NCBI RefSeq assembly: GCF_002115805.1
Contig: NZ_JFKC01000016.1
Span: 19,912 to 83,911 of the forward strand
Source of the DNA: Marivita geojedonensis
Lineage (GTDB): Bacteria; Pseudomonadota; Alphaproteobacteria; Rhodobacterales; Rhodobacteraceae
Length of the DNA: 64,000 nucleotides
Reading direction: 5' to 3'
A model generated the notes under the pieces. The model saw only the letters and a list, made by a program, of their open reading frames with translations. It searched no databases and was not told the origin of the DNA. Positions 18,301 through 26,422 of the stretch are shown in pieces. How positions within the stretch are numbered: position 1 is the stretch's first letter; each line of letters begins with the position of its first letter. Made by a program: the position numbers and the translations under genes.

Positions 18301-18562
18301 CCCGTTTACGCTCAAACTCAGCGATGGGCGGAGCTTCCATGTGCCGGCCGATCAGACGGCAACGGATGTTTTGAACGCCAATGGTGTCGCGGTGGACGTG
18401 AAATGTTCGGACGGGATCTGCGGGGTGTGCAAGGCGCGGGTGCTGAGCGGTGCCGTGGAACACCGCGATTTCGTGCTGTCCAAAGCCCAGCGGCAGGACA
18501 CGATCATCCTGTGCCAGTCGCGCGCGGCCGAGCCGGATGGCGAGATCACGATCGAATTGTAA
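15362..18562 (+). CDS. self-sufficient reductive dehalogenase (RdhA fused to NADH/FMN/[2Fe-2S] reductase)
   Basis: A 1066-residue cytoplasmic fusion. The N-terminal 660 residues form a cobalamin-dependent reductive dehalogenase module, including two RdhA/QueG-like halves. Two [4Fe-4S] sets are visible: Cys556, 559, 562, 566 and Cys592, 605, 608, 612. Residues from about 740 on resemble phthalate dioxygenase reductase, with the FMN motif RQYSMS, the NADH motif GGGIGVTPM, TCGPDLYM, and a plant-type [2Fe-2S] set Cys1015, 1020, 1023, 1051. Tyr424 in DWTWYSH is a candidate proton donor by position relative to characterised catabolic enzymes. There is no Tat signal and no RdhB anchor, so it is not respiratory. 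GGAGG lies just upstream of ATG 15362. The halogenated substrate is unknown. Confidence 0.92.
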   Translation: MGLRFFSDRNRPVHLGPFPLERASRGPMPDPATIPRHPGLSFHRPENPTSIVNAMGEYQAMMDAIRDGFVNKARSICPDDATERANHLKAFGYFSDATMVGIGPFLPEARLPEPRLNPDIDRLANDLKTRQTKTLASGIDMIMADLKESMEAPPSTIDRHHTALVFLYEIPRDPKPGETGTEWITDAQAHRACLRTTETAVVIANYIRLLGWDAKAHTATSTDVDLNICTVAAGLAYGSSGQLVNPWLGDRFGVAVVTTNFELAHDAPLADAQPKSLTHGLAWKLGTASARSGLNTNPFERRRYVDGPHPFETLKRVDTPTTYIDEANVPRVPRRTDMFARAQFGDMGKKVQDCAKGGYYARKAAPSSAQRRMLGAFVLLQDGPPENGPRPANLQSNADAIKATAYWLGVDALGISRCPDWTWYSHDARGEPIDPPHDQAISIIIDQGYETMDGASGDDWISVAQSMRAYLRFSLLGGVLAKQIRNLGYSAKAHTVLDGEVLQPPLLLLSGLGEVSRIGEVILNPFLGPRLKSGVVTTDMPLSHDKPIDFGLQTFCESCNKCARECPSGAITAGPKLMFNGYEIWKSDSQKCATYRITSEGGAMCGRCMKTCPWNLEGLFGEKPFRWAAMNLPQTAPLLAKLDDAAGRGGLNPVKKWWWDLELQDNGSYTPTKHPVNTRDLQKDLDLKYEDQTLAVYPAPLAPHPYPYPDPMDREAGIEAYTKMVSADEHKARLAKGDTTHLHRPKDATESPVVPVVVSKVEKMSPTVTKYEFRHVDGQDLPEWSAGAHLDLVVAPEFLRQYSMSGDPADRSVYQIGVLREDQGRGGSALLHRIFAEGRRVFVSKPINHFPLVEDATFTWLMGGGIGVTPMIAMAHRLHALGRPFALHYSLKTRAEAGYLDDLTNVPWADKVHVHVSDEGTRADLDALIPNYADGQHIYTCGPDLYMNAVMETSERKGFPDEARHLEYFAVPELPEYENHPFTLKLSDGRSFHVPADQTATDVLNANGVAVDVKCSDGICGVCKARVLSGAVEHRDFVLSKAQRQDTIILCQSRAAEPDGEITIEL

Positions 18563-18569
18563 GGGATTG

Positions 18570-18588
18570 GAAATCTTTGCAAGATTTC
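18570..18588 (+). terminator. hairpin just after the reductive dehalogenase gene
   Basis: GAAATCTT and AAGATTTC form a perfect 8-bp stem around TGC, beginning eight bases after the stop codon. There is no T-run. A stronger terminator follows at 18661. Confidence 0.4.
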
Positions 18589-18660
18589 GATTGAGCGATC
18601 CTGGTGCCGTTGGTTCCGTGACCGACTACCGGCTACCGCCGCCGAGGCACAGGAACAAAA

Positions 18661-18685
18661 AAAGGGGGCCGCAGAGGCCCCCTTT
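18661..18685. terminator. bidirectional intrinsic terminator between reductive dehalogenase and nrdJ
   Basis: AAAGGGGGCC and GGCCCCCTTT form a perfect 10-bp stem with loop GCAGA, preceded by a run of A residues and followed by TTT. It lies between convergent genes and can serve both. Confidence 0.85.
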
Positions 18686-18743
18686 GAGTTTCGCTCGTCA
18701 AGCTCCCAATTTGTACACCGCTCGGAATAATCTTGCCTGCGGC

Positions 18744-18776
18744 CTGACGCGCGTCAGAGGCGGGCGCACCCGCCTC
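18744..18776 (-). terminator. two abutting hairpins after nrdJ
   Basis: GAGGCGGG and CCCGCCTC pair around CGCA at 18757-18776. The 14-bp palindrome CTGACGC/GCGTCAG adjoins it at 18744-18757. Together they start 15 bp beyond the nrdJ stop and probably end or protect that transcript. Confidence 0.45.
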
Positions 18777-18791
18777 GTGACTGGTTACGGC

Positions 18792-21700
18792 TCAGCTGCA
18801 GCCCGATGTTGCACCGCAGGTGTTGCACTTCATGCAGGTGCCGTTGCGCACCAGCGTGTAGTTGCCGCAATCGCCGCAGGCTTCGCCTTCGTAGCCCTGC
18901 ATTTTGGCCCGTGTCACCGCCGTCATTGCGGTTGTCGACGTGCTGGTGGTCTGGGTCGCAACCGCCAACCCGGCGGTTTCCGGCACAAGCGTGTTGAGCG
19001 CGGTCACCGGGTCGCCGCCGCCAAAGGCCACGGCTCCGGCCTGTCCGCCCTGCAGCACGATCAGTTCCTGCGGAAGTCGCTTGCGCAGGTATCCGGTCGA
19101 GGAAATCTGCTTGAGCACTTCAAGCGATTTCGATGCCGCCGTATCAGAGAGTTCCTTGACGTTGGACACGCCCTCTTCTTCGCCCCGGCCCAGATCGTCG
19201 AAGGTGGCGCCTTCTGGCTTCACATGTGCCAGATCGGTGCGGTCGAGATAGGACACGGCCAGTTCGCGGAAGATGTAGTCGAGGATCGAGGTCGCGTTCT
19301 TGATGCTGTCATTGCCCTGCACCATGCCCGCCGGTTCGAACTTGGTGAAGGTGAAGGCATCGACGAACTCTTCCAGCGGCACACCGTACTGAAGACCAAC
19401 CGACACCGCGATGGCGAAGTTGTTCATCATGGCGCGGAAGCCCGCCCCTTCCTTGTGCATGTCGATGAAGATCTCGCCTAGGGACCCGTCTTCGTATTCG
19501 CCGGTGCGCAGGTAGACCTTGTGACCGCCAACAACCGCTTTCTGGGTGTAGCCCTTGCGGCGCTCCGGCATTTTTTCACGGTGCGACTTCTGGATTTCCT
19601 TGATGACCACCTTCTCGACGATCTTTTCGGCCAGAACCTGCGCCTTTTCCGGGATCGATCCGGATTCGAGCGTTTCCGCCGCGTCCGCATCGTCCTCGAC
19701 CAGCGCCGCCGCCAGCGGCTGGGACAGCTTCGATCCATCGCGGTAGAGCGCGTTGGCTTTGGTGCCCAGCGACCAGCTCAGCTCATAGGCTTTCTGGCAG
19801 TCCTCGATGGTGGCGTCATTCGGCATGTTGATCGTCTTGGAGATCGCGCCCGAGATGAAGCTCTGTGCCGCCGCCATCATGGTGATGTGGCTGTCCACCG
19901 ACAGGAAGCGCTTACCCTTCTTGCCGCAGGGGTTGGCGCAGTCGAAGACCGGCAGGTGTTCTTCCTTCAGGTGCGGCGCACCTTCCAGTGTCATCGTTCC
20001 GCAGACATGGTCGTTGGCGGCGTCGATTTCCGACTTGGTGTAACCAAGGTGGCGCAGCAGATCGAAGGTCGGGTCGTTCAGCTTGTCGGCCGGGATGCCC
20101 AGCACTTCGCGGCAGAACTCCTCACCCAGCGTCCACTGGTTGAATACGAAGCGGATGTCGAAGGCCGAGGCCAGCGCCTTGTCCACCTTTTCCAGCTGTG
20201 CGGGACCAAAGCCGTGACCGGCAAGAGAGGTGTGGTTGATGCCCGGCGCATTGCCGATGGTGCCGTGGCCCACCGCGTAGGACACGATCTCTTCGATCTG
20301 CGCAGAGCCGTAGCCCAACTTTTCGAGAGCCGCCGGAACCGACTGGTTGATGATCTTGAAGTAACCGCCACCGGCGAGCTTTTTGAACTTCACGAGGGCG
20401 AAGTCCGGCTCGATACCTGTGGTGTCGCAATCCATGACCAGACCGATTGTGCCGGTGGGCGCGATCACTGTGGCTTGCGCGTTGCGGTAGCCGTGCTTTT
20501 CGCCAAGGCGCAGCGCCTCGTCCCAGCTTGCCATCGCCAGATCGACCAGACGGCTGTCCGGGCAGTTGGCATGATCCAGAGCGACCGGCTTGACCGACAG
20601 ACCATCATAGCCTTCGGTTGCGCCATAGGCCGCGTTGCGGTGGTTGCGGATGACTCGCAGCATGTGGTCGGCATTCTTCTTGTAGCCCGGGAACGGGCCC
20701 AACTCGCCAGCGATTTCGGCGGATGTGGCGTAGGACACGCCGGTCATGATCGCCGTCAGCGCACCGCAGAGTGCCCGGCCTTCATCCGAGTCATAGCTGT
20801 AGCCGAGGTTCATCAGCAGGCCGCCGATATTGGCATAGCCCAGACCCAGCGTACGGAAGTCATAGGACCGCTGCGCGATTTCGCGGGACGGGAACTGCGC
20901 CATCATCACCGAGATTTCGAGTGTCAGCGTCCAGAGGCGCACGGCGTGCATGTAGTCTTCGGACTGGAACTCACCGTCCTTCAGGAAGGTCAGCAGGTTC
21001 ATCGACGCGAGGTTGCACGCGGTGTCGTCGAGGAACATGTATTCCGAACACGGGTTGGAGCCGCGGATTTCGCCGTCTGCCGGGCATGTGTGCCATTCGT
21101 TGACGGTGTCGTGGAACTGGATGCCCGGATCGGCACAGGCCCAGGCCGCATGGCCCACGTCTTCCCACAGGTCGCGCGCCTTGATCGTCTTGGCGACGCT
21201 GCCATCGGTGCGACGGATCAGTTCCCAATCGGCGTCATCCTTGACCGCCTTGAGGAAGGCATTGGTGACGCGGATGGAGTTGTTCGAGTTCTGGCCCGAC
21301 ACGGATGCGTAGGCCTCGGAGTCCCAATCGGTGTCATAGGTCGGGAATTCAATCGATGCGTAGCCCTGCCGTGCGTAATCCAGCACGCGCTTGATGTAGG
21401 TCTCGGGGATCATCACGCCTTTGGCTGCGCGAATTGCATCCTTCAAGGCATTGTTTTTCTTGGGATCGTAGGCGTCGTCCTCAAGACCGTCCCAGCTTCC
21501 GATTGCCTTGAAGATGCCGTTGAGCATCTTCTCGTGCATCTTGGAGCCGGCCACGATGCTGGCGACCTTCTGCTCTTCCTTGACCTTCCAGTTGATGAAT
21601 TCCTCGATGTCCGGGTGGTCGGCATCGCAGATCACCATCTTCGCGGCGCGACGTGTGGTGCCGCCCGACTTGATCGCGCCAGCGGCGCGGTCACCGATCT

Positions 21701-22454
21701 TGAGGAAGCCCATGAGGCCCGACGACTTGCCACCACCTGAAAGCGGCTCGTCTGCTGCGCGCAGCGAGCTGAAGTTGGTGCCGGTGCCCGAGCCATATTT
21801 GAACAGGCGCGCTTCGCGGACCCAAAGGTCCATGATGCCGCCATCACCCACCAGATCGTCCGCTACGGACTGGATGAAGCACGCGTGGGGCTGCGGGTGC
21901 TCGTAAGCTGAGGAGGACTTGGTCAGTTCACCTGTCTTGTAGTCGACATAGAAGTGACCCTGGCTCGGACCGTCGATGCCGTAGGCCCAGTGCAGACCGG
22001 TGTTGAACCACTGAGGGCTGTTCGGCGCGGCCTTCTGCGTGGCCAGCATGAAGCGCATCTCGTCGTAATAGGCCTGCGCGTCTTCTTCGGTTGTGAAGTA
22101 GCCACCTTTCCAGCCCCAATAGGTCCAGGCGCCCGCAAGGCGATCGAAGACCTGCTTGGAGGATGTTTCGCCGGTGCGTGGTGTGTCGTCGCTGACCGGT
22201 GCGCCGCGCCACAGGAAGCTGGGCACGTCCTTTTCCTTGACCTTCTTCAGCTCGACCGGAACGCCTGCTTTCCGGAAGTATTTCTGAGCGATGACATCGC
22301 TTGCCACCTGGCTCCAGCTTGCCGGAACCTCGACGTTATCAAGTTTGAATACAACGGTCCCATCCGGGTTCCGAATTTCAGAGGTGGTCGAGACGAACTC
22401 GATCCCCGCATATGCGTCCTGCCCAGCTTTGGTAAATTTTCTTTCGATTTTCAT
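18792..22454 (-). CDS. nrdJ: vitamin B12-dependent (class II) ribonucleotide reductase
   Basis: Makes deoxyribonucleotides from ribonucleotides using adenosylcobalamin as radical source, independent of oxygen. The protein has 1220 residues, the size of the large NrdJ subfamily of Alphaproteobacteria. Recognisable parts include [78 protein letters not shown] and [19 protein letters not shown] segments. The C-terminus ends in a zinc-ribbon/redox Cys region ([18 protein letters not shown], then CGATSGCS). No nrdAB or nrdDG is seen here. The gene has its own long upstream region with a NrdR box, and terminators follow it. Confidence 0.97.
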   Translation of the reverse strand: MKIERKFTKAGQDAYAGIEFVSTTSEIRNPDGTVVFKLDNVEVPASWSQVASDVIAQKYFRKAGVPVELKKVKEKDVPSFLWRGAPVSDDTPRTGETSSKQVFDRLAGAWTYWGWKGGYFTTEEDAQAYYDEMRFMLATQKAAPNSPQWFNTGLHWAYGIDGPSQGHFYVDYKTGELTKSSSAYEHPQPHACFIQSVADDLVGDGGIMDLWVREARLFKYGSGTGTNFSSLRAADEPLSGGGKSSGLMGFLKIGDRAAGAIKSGGTTRRAAKMVICDADHPDIEEFINWKVKEEQKVASIVAGSKMHEKMLNGIFKAIGSWDGLEDDAYDPKKNNALKDAIRAAKGVMIPETYIKRVLDYARQGYASIEFPTYDTDWDSEAYASVSGQNSNNSIRVTNAFLKAVKDDADWELIRRTDGSVAKTIKARDLWEDVGHAAWACADPGIQFHDTVNEWHTCPADGEIRGSNPCSEYMFLDDTACNLASMNLLTFLKDGEFQSEDYMHAVRLWTLTLEISVMMAQFPSREIAQRSYDFRTLGLGYANIGGLLMNLGYSYDSDEGRALCGALTAIMTGVSYATSAEIAGELGPFPGYKKNADHMLRVIRNHRNAAYGATEGYDGLSVKPVALDHANCPDSRLVDLAMASWDEALRLGEKHGYRNAQATVIAPTGTIGLVMDCDTTGIEPDFALVKFKKLAGGGYFKIINQSVPAALEKLGYGSAQIEEIVSYAVGHGTIGNAPGINHTSLAGHGFGPAQLEKVDKALASAFDIRFVFNQWTLGEEFCREVLGIPADKLNDPTFDLLRHLGYTKSEIDAANDHVCGTMTLEGAPHLKEEHLPVFDCANPCGKKGKRFLSVDSHITMMAAAQSFISGAISKTINMPNDATIEDCQKAYELSWSLGTKANALYRDGSKLSQPLAAALVEDDADAAETLESGSIPEKAQVLAEKIVEKVVIKEIQKSHREKMPERRKGYTQKAVVGGHKVYLRTGEYEDGSLGEIFIDMHKEGAGFRAMMNNFAIAVSVGLQYGVPLEEFVDAFTFTKFEPAGMVQGNDSIKNATSILDYIFRELAVSYLDRTDLAHVKPEGATFDDLGRGEEEGVSNVKELSDTAASKSLEVLKQISSTGYLRKRLPQELIVLQGGQAGAVAFGGGDPVTALNTLVPETAGLAVATQTTSTSTTAMTAVTRAKMQGYEGEACGDCGNYTLVRNGTCMKCNTCGATSGCS

Positions 22455-22604
22455 CGCACCGGTCTCGTTTTTTGTGTCTACCCCAATGGCCCCCTGTCAG
22501 GGCCGCGACTGGCACGAGTTTTCCGGTCCCGCGCGCGGCAGCGCGCGCAGGAATTGCGCCTCAAAGCATGACTTCCGGTGTTCCCGTCCCTGTTGTCAGT
22601 CGTA

Positions 22605-22620
22605 ACACTACATGTTGTGG
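22605..22620 (-). promoter_or_regulatory. NrdR box upstream of nrdJ
   Basis: ACACTACATGTTGTGG matches the NrdR consensus acaCwAtATaTwGtgt, with dyad symmetry over the centre, 151 bp upstream of the nrdJ start. NrdR is the ATP/dATP-sensing repressor of ribonucleotide reductase genes. The second box usually found about 31 bp away is not evident. Confidence 0.7.
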
Positions 22621-22742
22621 TTGCCCCAACCGACCCGCACAAACTGGCGGATTTATCGCGGAGTCGTCAACACGTTTTTTGCCGATTTTGTCATAGATTT
22701 TGGGTTGACCGGCATCGCTGACACAAGTGGTGGTGATTCAAG

Positions 22743-22817
22743 TGTGGATGACCCGTGTATAGGTCTGTGGATAAGTGCAGCTTTGAAAAGCTTAACGCTG
22801 ACAGAAAGTTATCCACA
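22743..22817. promoter_or_regulatory. cluster of three DnaA boxes
   Basis: TGTGGATAA at 22766-22774 and TTATCCACA at 22809-22817 are perfect 9-mer DnaA boxes in opposite orientations. TGTGGATGA at 22743-22751 differs from consensus at one position. They lie about 290-360 bp upstream of nrdJ and about 180 bp from tRNA-Pro. Replication-linked control of nrdJ is one explanation. Confidence 0.6.
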
Positions 22818-22997
22818 GGTTTTCAGGCCACACGTAAAGCCCCAATTCGCTCTTCACCGCGCCACGTGATCGGCCGGTGCGAATCCGATGAACGCTGCAC
22901 TCTGTGGCACAGATCACACGCGCAATGTCTGTGCGGGCCATTCACCCAAACAACTGGGAGAACAGTGAATTCCCGGTCCGGCAGATTTCTTGAGAAA

Positions 22998-23074
22998 TGG
23001 TCGGGACGGCAAGATTCGAACTTGCGACCTACGGTACCCAAAACCGTCGCGCTACCAGGCTGCGCTACGCCCCG
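22998..23074 (-). tRNA. tRNA-Pro (anticodon TGG)
   Basis: On the minus strand the acceptor CGGGGCG pairs with CGTCCCG (one G-T), the D-arm is GCGC/GCGC, and the anticodon stem ACGGT/ACCGT holds TTTGGGT with anticodon TGG. The T-arm has GTTCGAATC, the discriminator is A, and CCA is encoded. Confidence 0.96.
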
Positions 23075-23133
23075 ACTGAGGCGTCGTTTAGCGGTCGCGG
23101 TCCGGATTGAAAAGCGCTTTTTGTCAGACAGAC

Positions 23134-23610
23134 CTAATTCACACAGGCCCAACTGGCGACATCCTGCGGGATCGACGGATGGCGCATCTCGGATCCGGCA
23201 TCGATGCCAAGGCGGTCGGCCATGCCGCCGTTGATTTCCAGAACGAACTGAATATCCGAGCCACCGGGGATTCCTGTCAGGTCCCCCGGAATCGCGTTTT
23301 CATGCACATGCTGCACCACGCCTTCCCCGTCCGCAAAAATCATGTCGAGGGGAATCAGCGTATTCTTCATCCAGAAGGACACGGGCTGCTCGCGTTCATA
23401 GACAAACAGCATACCCGCCATTGTCGGCATGTCTTCGACGAACATCAGGCCGCGGCTGCGGAGCTCCGGCGTGTCGGCAATCTCAACCGAGAAACGCGCG
23501 CTGCCCCAATCGCCCCTGAGAAACACGGCGTCGTCCCTGCAAGCCTCGTCTGCAGCTGCCGCCGAAGCGACCGCTGCCCACAAAAAGCTTAGGACAACCC
23601 ACTTTCCCAT
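23134..23610 (-). CDS. DUF192 family secreted protein
   Basis: A 158-residue protein with an N-terminal signal peptide (MGKWVVLSFLWAAVASAAAA, cleavage near residue 20), so periplasmic or exported. The DUF192 core is visible as RSRGLMFVEDMP, MLFVYEREQPVSFWMKNTLIPLDMIF and GGMADRLGI. The biochemical function of the family is unknown. Its start lies inside the end of the cold-shock gene (22-base overlap), which indicates translational coupling. The pairing of a double cold-shock protein with DUF192 is common in Rhodobacterales. Confidence 0.87.
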   Translation of the reverse strand: MGKWVVLSFLWAAVASAAAADEACRDDAVFLRGDWGSARFSVEIADTPELRSRGLMFVEDMPTMAGMLFVYEREQPVSFWMKNTLIPLDMIFADGEGVVQHVHENAIPGDLTGIPGGSDIQFVLEINGGMADRLGIDAGSEMRHPSIPQDVASWACVN

Positions 23611-24128
23611 GCATGCACCTCGACCGCCATGCGCCCGCGGGTGCTCTCGATCGAGCGGAGCGCCAGCGCTTCTCCGGGAAACAAATCGGAAAGACCTGAG
23701 CGGCGCAAGACCTCGACATGGATAAACACGTCTTCCGGACGGCCAAACACATTGGCAAAGCCGAACCCTTTAGCTTTGTCGAACCATTTGACCCGTGCAG
23801 GTTCCAGGGGCGCTGCGGCGATCTCATCCTGCGACACACCACTGAAATCTTCCAGCGGCGGCACGTCCGAAAGATCCGGCGGCGTGATCTCCAGAACCTC
23901 GACGGCCTGCAGCCCCCGACTGGTGCTTTGAACCACAACCTTGATCCGTGCGCCGTCCGCGACCGAGCCCTGCCCGTAGTTCCGTAGCACATTGGCATGA
24001 AGCAGGATGTCCGGTCCGCCGGCATCGGCTACCAGAAAGCCGAACCCCTTTGACGGATCAAACCACTTCACATGCCCTGAGACGAGCGCATCAGGTTTCT
24101 GCGACTGTTCCACGTTATCTTCCAACAT
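23589..24128 (-). CDS. double cold-shock-domain protein
   Basis: A 179-residue cytoplasmic RNA/ssDNA-binding protein with two cold-shock domains. The first holds RNP1 as KWFDPSKGFGFLV (about residues 21-33) and LLHANVL; the second holds KWFDKAKGFGFANV (about 114-127) and VFIHVEVL. The two are joined by an acidic, Pro-rich linker of about 30 residues. Such duplicated CSPs are typical of Alphaproteobacteria and are thought to act as RNA chaperones under stress. The start at 24128 (MLEDNVEQ) was chosen over 24212 because the region before it is hydrophobic and unlike the family. It is co-transcribed with the DUF192 gene. Confidence 0.92.
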   Translation of the reverse strand: MLEDNVEQSQKPDALVSGHVKWFDPSKGFGFLVADAGGPDILLHANVLRNYGQGSVADGARIKVVVQSTSRGLQAVEVLEITPPDLSDVPPLEDFSGVSQDEIAAAPLEPARVKWFDKAKGFGFANVFGRPEDVFIHVEVLRRSGLSDLFPGEALALRSIESTRGRMAVEVHAWESGLS

Positions 24129-24231
24129 CAAATTCCCGCCTCTGACTTTGGCGTCCAAAACGGCGTTTGCAAGGTCAAAGCATATGAAAAACAAGACGAA
24201 ATTGCACCCCACAATTCACGTAACGTGAGTG

Positions 24232-24837
24232 TCAGGGATTCAATCTGTTGATATTCCATACTTTTTTGCTACCATCCCGTGACCACTTGAAGCGATCATG
24301 TAACCTAAAGGCCCCATCCGCCCAGAACTCGATCTCGGTCGGATGGATCCGGAATCCGCCCCAGAATGGCGGTCTTGGCGGATGCGTTCCCAGCTTTGCC
24401 GTCAGTTTGGCGACTTCTGCCATCAGTTCGGTACGCGAGCCGAGCGGTTTCGACTGCTTCGACGCCCACGCGCCCAGTCGGCTCTTGAGCGACCGGGATT
24501 CGTAGTAGGCATCGGCTTTCTCACCGTCCTCGCGGGTGACCGTCCCGCGCACGCGGATCTGACGGCGGAGCGACTTCCAGTGCATCACGAAGGCCGCTTT
24601 GCCTGCCGACTGGATTTCCTGGCCCTTCTGGCTGTCATAGTTGGTGTAAAAGACAAAGGCGTCATCCTCGATCTCTTTCAGCAGCACCATGCGCACATTG
24701 GGCATGCCATCGCTGTCCACTGTCGACAGTGCGATGGCGTTCGGGTCGTTGATCTCGGCCCCTTCCGCGTCTTTCAGCCATGTCCGGGCAATCTCGAATG
24801 GATTGTCGCCCGCGAAAATTCCAGTGCGATCGCTCAT
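24232..24837 (-). CDS. pdxH: pyridoxamine 5'-phosphate oxidase
   Basis: A 201-residue FMN enzyme that oxidises pyridoxine or pyridoxamine phosphate to pyridoxal phosphate in the cytoplasm. Visible features are [35 protein letters not shown] (flavin-binding barrel), SRKG-equivalent DSQKGQEI, the [14 protein letters not shown] strand, and a C-terminus ending RLNP as in the family. The short near-palindrome TCACGT-A-ACGTGA follows the stop at 24216-24228. It is divergent from fabI with about 165 bp between the starts. Confidence 0.96.
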   Translation of the reverse strand: MSDRTGIFAGDNPFEIARTWLKDAEGAEINDPNAIALSTVDSDGMPNVRMVLLKEIEDDAFVFYTNYDSQKGQEIQSAGKAAFVMHWKSLRRQIRVRGTVTREDGEKADAYYESRSLKSRLGAWASKQSKPLGSRTELMAEVAKLTAKLGTHPPRPPFWGGFRIHPTEIEFWADGAFRLHDRFKWSRDGSKKVWNINRLNP

Positions 24838-25003
24838 TGAAGTCTCCTGCGAAGCACCCGCCGTGCCAATTATTATAGGGAATGTCCACCGTAACGTCGT
24901 GTCATTATTCGAACGAAGTCATTCGCCGATGATTGCCAGCCTTGCCGGGCCTGCGTCCATCGCCTAAACGAAGTGGACAGCGATCAAGAAGGGGCTCGGT
25001 ACC

Positions 25004-25810
25004 ATGCAAAGCGAAATTATGGCCGGAAAGCGCGGGCTTATCATGGGCCTCGCCAATGACAAATCCATTGCATGGGGCATTGCCCGGGCCCTGAGTGAGG
25101 CCGGAGCAGAGCTGGCATTTTCCTATCAGGGCGATGCATTGAAAAAACGCGTCGATCCGCTGGCCGCGCAGCTTGGTTCGGACATTGTCCTGCCCTGCGA
25201 CGTCAGTGACGAGGCCTCCATTGATTCTCTCTTCGACGGATTGAAGCAGCGTTGGGACAGCCTGGATTTCGTCGTCCACGCCATCGGCTTCTCCGACAAG
25301 AACGAATTGCGGGGCCGGTATGTCGATACGAGCCGTGACAATTTTCTCATGACCATGGACATCTCGGTCTATTCCTTTACCTCCGTGATGCAACGAGCCG
25401 AAAAGATGATGAACAATGGCGGATCGGCCCTGACGATGACCTATTACGGCGCAGAGCGGATCATGCCCCATTACAACGTGATGGGTGTCGCCAAGGCGGC
25501 ACTGGAATCGTCGGTGCGTTACCTCGCAGAGGACCTCGGCAAAGACGGCATCCGCGTCAATGCGATCTCTGCCGGTCCGATCAAGACACTTGCGGCCTCG
25601 GGGATCGGTGACTTCCGCTACATCATGAAGTGGAACGAATACAATTCTCCGCTGCGCCGCAATGTGACCATCGACGATGTGGGCAAATCCGCGCTCTACC
25701 TGCTGTCGGATCTCGGCTCCGGCGTGACCGGCGAAACGCATCATGTCGATGCAGGTTACCATGTGGTCGGCATGAAGGCCGTCGATGCCCCGGACATGAG
25801 CAAGGAATAA
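25004..25810 (+). CDS. fabI: enoyl-[acyl-carrier-protein] reductase (NADH)
   Basis: The last reductive step of type II fatty acid elongation. The protein has 268 residues with the SDR-related Rossmann fold: GLANDKSIAWGIA replaces the classical glycine motif, and the catalytic Tyr and Lys lie in YNVMGVAKAALE. SAGPIKTLAASGIGDF is the substrate-binding loop. The alternative ATG at 25019 begins MAGKRGLIMG, but GAAGGGG upstream of 25004 supports the longer start. FabI is the triclosan target in other bacteria. Confidence 0.96.
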   Translation: MQSEIMAGKRGLIMGLANDKSIAWGIARALSEAGAELAFSYQGDALKKRVDPLAAQLGSDIVLPCDVSDEASIDSLFDGLKQRWDSLDFVVHAIGFSDKNELRGRYVDTSRDNFLMTMDISVYSFTSVMQRAEKMMNNGGSALTMTYYGAERIMPHYNVMGVAKAALESSVRYLAEDLGKDGIRVNAISAGPIKTLAASGIGDFRYIMKWNEYNSPLRRNVTIDDVGKSALYLLSDLGSGVTGETHHVDAGYHVVGMKAVDAPDMSKE

Positions 25811-25816
25811 CGCCGG

Positions 25817-26419
25817 ATGACGACGGCACAGCTCATCGCGTTCAACCTGACGCTGCTGGCCGCAATGGCAGCGCCCGGCCCGGCGCTGCTTTATGCGCTG
25901 CGCCAGTCGGTGGCGGGCGGGTTCGCAGCGGGCGTTGCCACCGGCGCAGGGCTGGGCCTCATGGCCGCGCTTTGGACAGGTGCAGCACTGTTGGGTCTCA
26001 ACGCCGTTTTCGCGCTTGTGCCCTGGGCCTATCTGGCGCTCAAGACAGCCGGCGGGCTGTACCTCTTCTGGATTGCGGTCCAGCTCTGGCGCAGCGCCCG
26101 CGCGCCGGTGTCCGACAGCGCCCACCCCGGTGCGCGCGCATTTCTGGGCGGCGTGCTGGTCAACCTCGCAAATCCGAAATCCGTGCTCTTTGCCGGGGCG
26201 GTTCTTGTCGTGATCTTTCCGCCGGACCTGAGCCCCGGGGCAAAGGCGCTGATCGTTGCAAATCACTTCGTTGTGGAACTTGTCGTCTACACAGTGTTTG
26301 CCGCATGCCTGTCCAGCGCCCCTGCCCGCAACGGCTATCTGCGATTGAAACCGATCATCGACCGGACTGCGGCGGTAATCCTCGGCGCACTCGGGCTGCG
26401 CCTTCTCTTCGGACGCTGA
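25817..26419 (+). CDS. LysE/RhtB family exporter
   Basis: A 200-residue inner-membrane permease of the LysE/RhtB amino-acid efflux family with about five or six helices. It opens with FNLTLLAAMAAPGPALLYALRQSVAGGFAAGVATGAGLG, where APGP is the family signature near the N-terminus (only these four residues are diagnostic). NLANPKSVLFAGAVL is the second conserved block. It follows fabI by six bases and a second LysE gene follows by three, so the three genes probably share a transcript. The exported compound is unknown. Confidence 0.9.
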   Translation: MTTAQLIAFNLTLLAAMAAPGPALLYALRQSVAGGFAAGVATGAGLGLMAALWTGAALLGLNAVFALVPWAYLALKTAGGLYLFWIAVQLWRSARAPVSDSAHPGARAFLGGVLVNLANPKSVLFAGAVLVVIFPPDLSPGAKALIVANHFVVELVVYTVFAACLSSAPARNGYLRLKPIIDRTAAVILGALGLRLLFGR

Positions 26420-26422
26420 CCC

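Larger units (their letters stand above)
22455..22997. other. 543-bp non-coding region between nrdJ and tRNA-Pro
   Basis: No convincing gene lies here. It holds the nrdJ leader, including a GC-rich hairpin-forming GCGCGC tract near 22535, a NrdR box, an AT-richer stretch at 22655-22705 and three DnaA-box sequences. A GTGATC/GATCAC pair about 45 bp apart near 22866-22918 could fold, but I recognise no RNA family. Confidence 0.6.

Noticed and set aside
19521..21740. A 739-codon frame opposite nrdJ.
   Set aside because: Shadow of nrdJ codon bias, with no ribosome site or domain.
22743..22817. Chromosomal origin of replication.
   Set aside because: Only three DnaA boxes, no clear AT-rich unwinding region of origin type, and no dnaA, hemE, parAB or gidA neighbours; kept as a DnaA-box cluster only.
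22866..22920. GGTGCGAATCCG resembling the core of a cobalamin riboswitch.
   Set aside because: No B12 box or matching stems follow, and on that strand the next gene is an antisense tRNA, not a B12-related gene.
22823..23152. Minus-strand frame running through tRNA-Pro, with a GVAQPGS...FESCRPDH pattern.
   Set aside because: It is the translation of the tRNA itself, a known source of false proteins.
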